The translations under genes and the position numbers were made by a program. A DNA stretch of 8,899 nucleotides, from positions 1-8,899 of the forward strand of contig WGBZ01000167.1 in NCBI GenBank assembly GCA_015494035.1, in the 5' to 3' direction. Positions 5,901-8,899 of the stretch are shown here, one piece after another. Below the pieces are notes generated by a model. The model was not told the origin of the DNA. It worked only from the letters and a program-made list of their open reading frames with translations, and ran no database searches. Within the stretch, counting starts at the first letter, position 1, and each line of letters opens with the position of its first letter. The stretch is from Lysobacterales bacterium. GTDB lineage: Bacteria > Pseudomonadota > Gammaproteobacteria > Xanthomonadales > Marinicellaceae.

Positions 5901-7423
5901 GCCGCTTGCAGGAAGCCGGCGGCATTGTTTTTTCCGACGCCAGCGGCTGGAATTACGGGCGGTTGGAAAACCCCCAGGCACCCGAATTCAACCACCTGCG
6001 CGAAGTGGACTATTGTTCCGGTGCCAGCATCGCCATCAAAAAGGCCCTGTTTGAGCAACTGGGCGGCTTTGACTCCCGCTACAAACCGGCCTATTACGAA
6101 GACACCGACCTGGCCTTTGCCGTGCGCGAGGCCGGTTACCGGGTGTTGTACCAGCCGGCATCGCAAGTAGTGCATTTCGAAGGTGTCAGCTCCGGCACCG
6201 ACCTGGCCAGCGGCACCAAGCGCTTTCAGGCCATCAACCAGAAGAAATTTGCCGAAAAGTGGGCCCACGCCCTCACCCGGCAACCCGATCCGGCCACCGA
6301 CATTGAGCTGGCCCGAATTCACGGCCAACCGCCGCGGGTGCTGATTGCCGATGCCACCACGCCCACGCCCGATCAGGACTCCGGTAGCGTGCGCATGCTC
6401 AACCTGATCCGCATTCTGCGTGATTTAGGCTATCACGTGGTGTTCATGCCCGAAAACCTCAGCCATGCCGGTGCCTACACCGAAGCCTTGCAGCAGATGG
6501 GCGTGGAGTGCCTGTATCACCCCTCGGTCAAAAACCCCATGGATTACCTGCGTGACAAGGGCAAATACCTGGACGCGGTTATCCTCAGCCGTTATTACGT
6601 GGCTGAACCGCTGCTGCCGCTGGTGCGTCATTTTGCCCCGCAGGCGCGGGTGATTTTTGACACCGTGGACTTGCACTACGTACGCGAACAACGCCAGGCC
6701 GAACTGGAAGACAATGAAAAGCTGGCGCGTCTGGCCGAAAAAACCCGCCTGCGCGAACAGGCCTGCATGCAGCAGGCGGACGTGACCTGGGTGGTCAGCC
6801 CGTACGAAAAACAGGTGCTGGAAAAGGAAGTGCCAGCCGCCCGCATTCAGGTGTTATCCAATATTCACGAAGTTTTTGGCTGCCGCAAAGGCTTTGATGA
6901 ACGCCGCGACCTTCTGTTTGTGGGCGGTTTTCAGCACACCCCCAACGTGGACGCGGTGCAGTGGTTTGTGACAGACATTTGGCCATTGATCCACCAGCAA
7001 TTACCGGAGGCCAAATTTCACCTGGTTGGCTCCAAGGCGCCAGAAGAAATCCGCGCCCTGGGCGAGGTGGACGGGGTGCGGTTTCACGGTTTTGTGCCGA
7101 ATATCGAGCCGTTTCTGGACGGCTGTCGCGTGGCCGTGGCGCCCTTGCGTTTTGGTGCCGGCGTCAAGGGCAAGGTCAACCTCAGCATGTCCTACGGTCA
7201 GCCGGTGGTTGCCACCGGCGTGGCCACCGAAGGCATGCAAACCGAACACGGAGTCGACGTCCTGAATGCCGACACCCCGGAAGCGTTTGCCGAGGCCGTG
7301 GTCAGTGTGTATCAGGACAAGGCGCTGTGGCAAAAACTTTCCGAAGGTGGCCTGAAAAACGTCGAGCGCTGGTTTTCCTTTGCCACCGCGAGGGAGGCGG
7401 TGAAGCGCGCGTTAAACCCATAA
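2969..7423 (+). CDS. Three-domain glycosyltransferase (GT4-like, coiled coil, GT2, GT4-like)
   Basis: A 1,484-residue cytoplasmic-type protein with no signal peptide or obvious membrane span, probably building a surface polysaccharide (O-antigen or capsule type) from nucleotide sugars. Residues 1-235 are not assigned. The first GT-B unit spans about 236-640: the HVTMDWGGGVNKW motif with M243, the VPGRINAVKGQ loop at 467-477, and the EX7E pair E545 and E553. A coiled coil follows at about 660-768, with LKAEQDRLH occurring twice 32 residues apart, then the linker STSWRITKPLR with W772. The GT2 (GT-A) unit begins at P858 (PLVSIIIPVYN) and has DD at 895-896, LNNDT with D945, and YYEDTD with E1044 and D1045. 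The last GT-B unit, 1123-1484, has FVGGFQHTPN with G1319-G1320 and PLRFGAGVKGK at 1392-1402. All three active-site signatures look intact, so it may add several sugars in turn. Which sugars is unknown. No other polysaccharide genes lie in the window. No strong ribosome site precedes the start, so a different start nearby is possible. Confidence 0.9.
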   Translation: MTNPASHDDQYTHIFLFNTPSDWLHTPDRPALLAALNLPPDWPGAITPVAAASLAELDLDNLNQALDEKTQRAVFVNAENAFGRYWLPRLQAGLPADARFRLCSALTTRVYELSPLPEGFRYDGSYQQLDNALYLQQKPARPVPVARLNPDAVVVRVTNGTLAVADFAESRLANKLVATNVFLQPVRATALRSENVPVVGDQHPLPAHPLRDFHHWLMHTDAQALPEGFPGLDERPVLLHVTMDWGGGVNKWIDDYARAEPGFHHLTLVSEGEFFRQRFGERLSLRWGGASGPVLQRFDLSDPIAVMAVQHAEYERILHSVLDAFGVQRVAVSSLIGHGLASLYTGLPTLRIFHDFFPHWPVLNARLNGKKPGAAAWQEAFAESTHEAFGGIDAETHAQWHKALLAGYGQKNVALVAPSESAVANLQALGVPGSRKALHVIPHAIRPFELPFQLSADTDSRPLTILVPGRINAVKGQAVLEKLLPALRQRLPDARVVLLGAGKDGRHLAAEPGVEIIEDYQAEELPQHLAAIRPHVALLLSQAAETFSYALSEMHQAGIPVIATAIGALAERIEPEKTGWLVTGETDQEQAQQVLQQLQTLAANRQKLSVVEKRLKTLTLPRPEETLVAYARLWKKLTASSKTNSVEPRPSAETLWPRYGHRQLADLSLRLRAQIRQLQQRLAASEELTKERTRWAHDLQKHILELDHAISSLKAEQDRLHETIAEREKHIAAERAEAEHLRQVLKAEQDRLHGEIQALQGELTAVYNSTSWRITKPLRFARRSLQNGLPRAAYRLKQARGLPLRFSCSVKTRGLKGTLGLIRNRLGAAPEALNPAVRETVALEKHFTPIALPLAESPLVSIIIPVYNHFEHTWNCLKSIAELDTDLPFEVIVVDDASTDETAEKMALIAGVRYHRQAENGGFIEACNTGAALATGEYLLFLNNDTVVRPGWLDALMRTFSDHPDCGLAGSQLLYPDGRLQEAGGIVFSDASGWNYGRLENPQAPEFNHLREVDYCSGASIAIKKALFEQLGGFDSRYKPAYYEDTDLAFAVREAGYRVLYQPASQVVHFEGVSSGTDLASGTKRFQAINQKKFAEKWAHALTRQPDPATDIELARIHGQPPRVLIADATTPTPDQDSGSVRMLNLIRILRDLGYHVVFMPENLSHAGAYTEALQQMGVECLYHPSVKNPMDYLRDKGKYLDAVILSRYYVAEPLLPLVRHFAPQARVIFDTVDLHYVREQRQAELEDNEKLARLAEKTRLREQACMQQADVTWVVSPYEKQVLEKEVPAARIQVLSNIHEVFGCRKGFDERRDLLFVGGFQHTPNVDAVQWFVTDIWPLIHQQLPEAKFHLVGSKAPEEIRALGEVDGVRFHGFVPNIEPFLDGCRVAVAPLRFGAGVKGKVNLSMSYGQPVVATGVATEGMQTEHGVDVLNADTPEAFAEAVVSVYQDKALWQKLSEGGLKNVERWFSFATAREAVKRALNP

Positions 7424-7444
7424 CGTACGTAAAGCGCGCCATGA

Positions 7445-7612
7445 CTAGGGAAGCTCTGATTGAATCTGGCGCGAGCAGATTGTCGTGAAAAATTGTTCAG
7501 TTCTAGGCGCAAGCCGCACGCAATAGCAAGCTATTGTGAAGGTTTGCAACGCAGAAATGGACGATTTGATGCCGCAAGATGCCGTGTCACGATTCGATCA
7601 GAGCTTCCCTAG
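7445..7612. repeat. Target duplication CTAG flanking MITE copy C
   Basis: CTAG stands at 7445-7448 and again at 7609-7612, directly outside the two ends of copy C. It fits the YTAR target duplications typical of IS5-group elements. TTAA directly before copy D (8870-8873) fits the same pattern. Confidence 0.8.
7449..7608 (+). repeat. MITE copy C, complete 160-bp IS5-like element
   Basis: It begins GGAAGCTCTGATTGAATC and ends GATTCGATCAGAGCTTCC, an 18-base inverted repeat with one mismatch. It contains no transposase, so it depends on one in trans. The GGAAG start and the YTAR duplication suggest an IS5-group parent, which is not in the window. The nested hairpin is kept: outer arms at 7509-7515 and 7541-7547, inner arms CAATAGC and GCTATTG at 7521-7527 and 7530-7536. 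It lies 25 bases after the glycosyltransferase stop and 42 bases before the reductase stop, so transcripts from both converging genes enter it. Confidence 0.9.
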
Positions 7613-7650
7613 CGACTAACCCGGCCACCACATAGCGCCCTGGGCGCGCC

Positions 7651-8460
7651 TCATATCTTTTCGCTCACCATGGCTTTGCGATTCATGTTGCCAAAGGTGG
7701 CGACAATGGTTTGGCGGGGCATCAGCCGTTGCGCCATAAATGCCATCATTTTGTTCATGCCGCCGGGAATGACCAATGCCTGGCGTTTTTCTAGTGCTTT
7801 CAGGGCGCTGCGCACCACTGGTTCGACATTCATGGCTTTCATGGGCAGTTTTGAGACATCCATTTGTAGCCGTTTCGGCATTTCGGTGGCCGTCAGGCCC
7901 GGCGCCACGGTGGTGACAACAACGCCTTTTGTTTTCAATTCCTGATGCAAGGCTTCGCCCAGTGACAGAATATAGGCTTTGCTGGCCGCATAATTGGCAA
8001 AATACGGCACGGCCTGAAAAGCAAAGGTGGAAGACACGAACAGGATGCCTCCGCGCCCTCTTTTGGCCAGTTGTTGGCCAAAATGATGCGCCATGCGCAA
8101 AGGTACCTCGCAATTCAGCCGCAGCAGTTGGGTCTGTTCATCCAGTGGAATTTTCAAAAAGGCACCGTGGGTTTCTATACCGGCATTGGGCACCACCAGA
8201 CCAATGTCCAGCTCCTGTGTCTGGCGCAGTAGCTGATCCATCGCATCGGCTTCATTGAGATCCAGGGCAATGGGTCGCACCGTGATTCCGCTGTTGCGTT
8301 GCAATGTTGCGGCTTGTTGATCCAACAGGGATTTTCTGCGCGCCACGGTAACCACATTAAGACCACGGCCGGCCAGTTGGCGGGCAAATTCTGCCCCGAT
8401 ACCCGAGGATGCGCCGGTGACCAGGGCCCACGGACCGAATTGGGATTGAAACTGACTCAT
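7651..8460 (-). CDS. Classical short-chain dehydrogenase/reductase (DltE-like, COG0300 type)
   Basis: A soluble 269-residue NAD(P)(H)-dependent oxidoreductase with a Rossmann fold. The dinucleotide-binding motif TGASSGIG is at 15-22, the adenine-contacting D67 lies in ALDLNE, and NAG is at 92-94. The catalytic residues are N116, S144, Y157 and K161 (YAASK). Two arginines after the second strand (R41, R42) suggest preference for NADP(H). The length and the phrase order match the DltE/YqjQ-like SDR group, whose members act on varied carbonyl or alcohol substrates; the substrate cannot be told here. The ATG at 8460 is well supported by AAAGGAG eight bases upstream. The start overlaps the stop of a small upstream frame by four bases (ATGA). 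The gene converges on the glycosyltransferase, with MITE copy C between them. Confidence 0.92.
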   Translation of the reverse strand: MSQFQSQFGPWALVTGASSGIGAEFARQLAGRGLNVVTVARRKSLLDQQAATLQRNSGITVRPIALDLNEADAMDQLLRQTQELDIGLVVPNAGIETHGAFLKIPLDEQTQLLRLNCEVPLRMAHHFGQQLAKRGRGGILFVSSTFAFQAVPYFANYAASKAYILSLGEALHQELKTKGVVVTTVAPGLTATEMPKRLQMDVSKLPMKAMNVEPVVRSALKALEKRQALVIPGGMNKMMAFMAQRLMPRQTIVATFGNMNRKAMVSEKI

Positions 8461-8774
8461 GGGAAATGCTCCTTTGTCGATGAGAAAACAGGTGAAGAGA
8501 AAAGTCTTGGATGGCCGGGTGATAAGGCCTCATGGAAAAACGTTTCTGTCTGAACCCCGTCCTGCGCCACCGCCGCTTGCCGCAAGCCCAGCGCCAGCAG
8601 CGCGATGAGTCCCGCCTTGAGCCATGATGCTTTTCTGAGGCCATTTTTGGCACCAAAGACAAACGCTCGCGGTTGTTTATGACCAGGCGAACGTGCCCGA
8701 TGCGCTGTGCCGCTGGGCGTATCAGTGGGTATCGGGATGCGGGGCTTCTGCCACGCACGGCGGTTGCTGGACAT
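8457..8774 (-). CDS. Small doubtful gene upstream of the reductase
   Basis: A 105-residue frame starting at the ATG at 8774, which has GAGGA four bases upstream. I do not recognise the protein. Residues 1-50 are basic and proline-rich. Residues 51-70 resemble a signal peptide (SWLKAGLIALLALGLRQAAVA with QDG after it), but they lie far from the N-terminus and no closer start codon is in frame. This could mean a degraded secreted-protein gene, a misassigned start or a chance frame. Its TGA overlaps the reductase ATG by four bases (ATGA), a spacing often seen in translationally coupled genes, which favours a real gene. A longer version of the frame begins at 8819. Confidence 0.3.
   Translation of the reverse strand: MSSNRRAWQKPRIPIPTDTPSGTAHRARSPGHKQPRAFVFGAKNGLRKASWLKAGLIALLALGLRQAAVAQDGVQTETFFHEALSPGHPRLFSSPVFSSTKEHFP
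8469..8475 (-). promoter_or_regulatory. Ribosome-binding site of the reductase gene
   Basis: AAAGGAG on the minus strand, eight bases before the ATG at 8460. It is the strongest ribosome site near that start and decides it over internal methionines. Confidence 0.8.
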
Positions 8775-8802
8775 GGGTTCCTCGATTGGGACGGTCATTA
8801 AC

Positions 8803-8818
8803 TGTAATGATTGGTACA
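8803..8818. promoter_or_regulatory. Imperfect dyad upstream of the small frame
   Basis: TGTAATGATTGGTACA has TGTA/TACA ends in mirror symmetry and a central AT step, ten of sixteen positions being symmetric. It lies 29 bases upstream of the ATG at 8774, where a repressor site would sit. TetR-family operators often have this general shape, but no regulator gene is in view. Confidence 0.2.
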
Positions 8819-8873
8819 AAAATAGACCCGGTAAACTCGGGAGGCATTGCAGATTATTTCAAACAGTTTTTAA

Positions 8874-8899
8874 GGAAGCTCTGATTGAATCTGGCGCGA
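8874..8899 (+). repeat. MITE copy D, cut by the window edge
   Basis: The first 26 bases are identical to the start of copy C (7449-7474). It is preceded by TTAA (8870-8873), which fits the YTAR target pattern. The rest lies beyond the window. It has the same orientation as C, so the reductase region is bracketed by two direct copies. Confidence 0.85.

Noticed and set aside
5000..6328. A 442-residue minus-strand open frame inside the glycosyltransferase
   Set aside because: It is a low-complexity, glycine- and valine-rich shadow of a gene whose catalytic motifs are on the plus strand.
7616..8113. A 165-residue minus-strand frame overlapping the reductase
   Set aside because: It is an alternative frame of the reductase gene, whose motifs are complete in the main frame.
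8693..8884. A 63-residue plus-strand frame near the right edge
   Set aside because: It has no ribosome site or family features, overlaps the small minus-strand frame and runs into MITE copy D.

Overview
The window (8,899 bases, GC-rich, with gammaproteobacterial-style gene and repeat features) looks like a chromosomal accessory stretch of a Gram-negative bacterium, probably a gammaproteobacterium. The clues are a secreted DUF4412-type protein with a Sec signal peptide, an IS110/IS1111-group insertion sequence, and several copies of a short IS5-like inverted-repeat element. The species cannot be named from the sequence.

Layout. (1) 1-156: leader with alternative hairpins. (2) 157-1074 (+): DUF4412-type periplasmic protein whose natural 3' end has been replaced by mobile DNA. 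(3) About 942-2437: a complete IS110-family (IS1111-group) element, transposase on the minus strand, inserted into the terminal inverted repeat of a 162-bp MITE-like repeat (copy A). (4) 2436-2756: remainder of copy A followed by a nearly identical copy B. (5) 2969-7423 (+): a 1,484-residue glycosyltransferase with a GT4-like domain, a coiled coil, a GT2 domain and a second GT4-like domain. (6) 7449-7608: MITE copy C, inverted relative to A and B, with a 4-bp CTAG target duplication. (7) 7651-8460 (-): a classical short-chain dehydrogenase/reductase, overlapped by 4 bases by a small doubtful upstream reading frame. (8) 8874-8899: the first 26 bases of a fourth copy, D, cut by the window edge.

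The most interesting part is the 355-base non-coding end of the IS110 element (944-1298). Read on the transposase strand it folds by eye into stem-loops followed by two internal loops. The first loop carries two guides that match the two halves of the reconstructed insertion target (the MITE end). The second carries two guides that match the two ends of the element itself. This is the layout of an IS110-family bridge RNA (seekRNA), and the guides explain why the element sits exactly in a MITE terminus at a CT core. The end of copy C nearest its start (7449) and copy D carry the same target unoccupied.

The three chromosomal genes do not form one pathway. The glycosyltransferase probably acts in surface polysaccharide assembly. 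The reductase substrate is unknown. The MITE copies punctuate the spaces between them.
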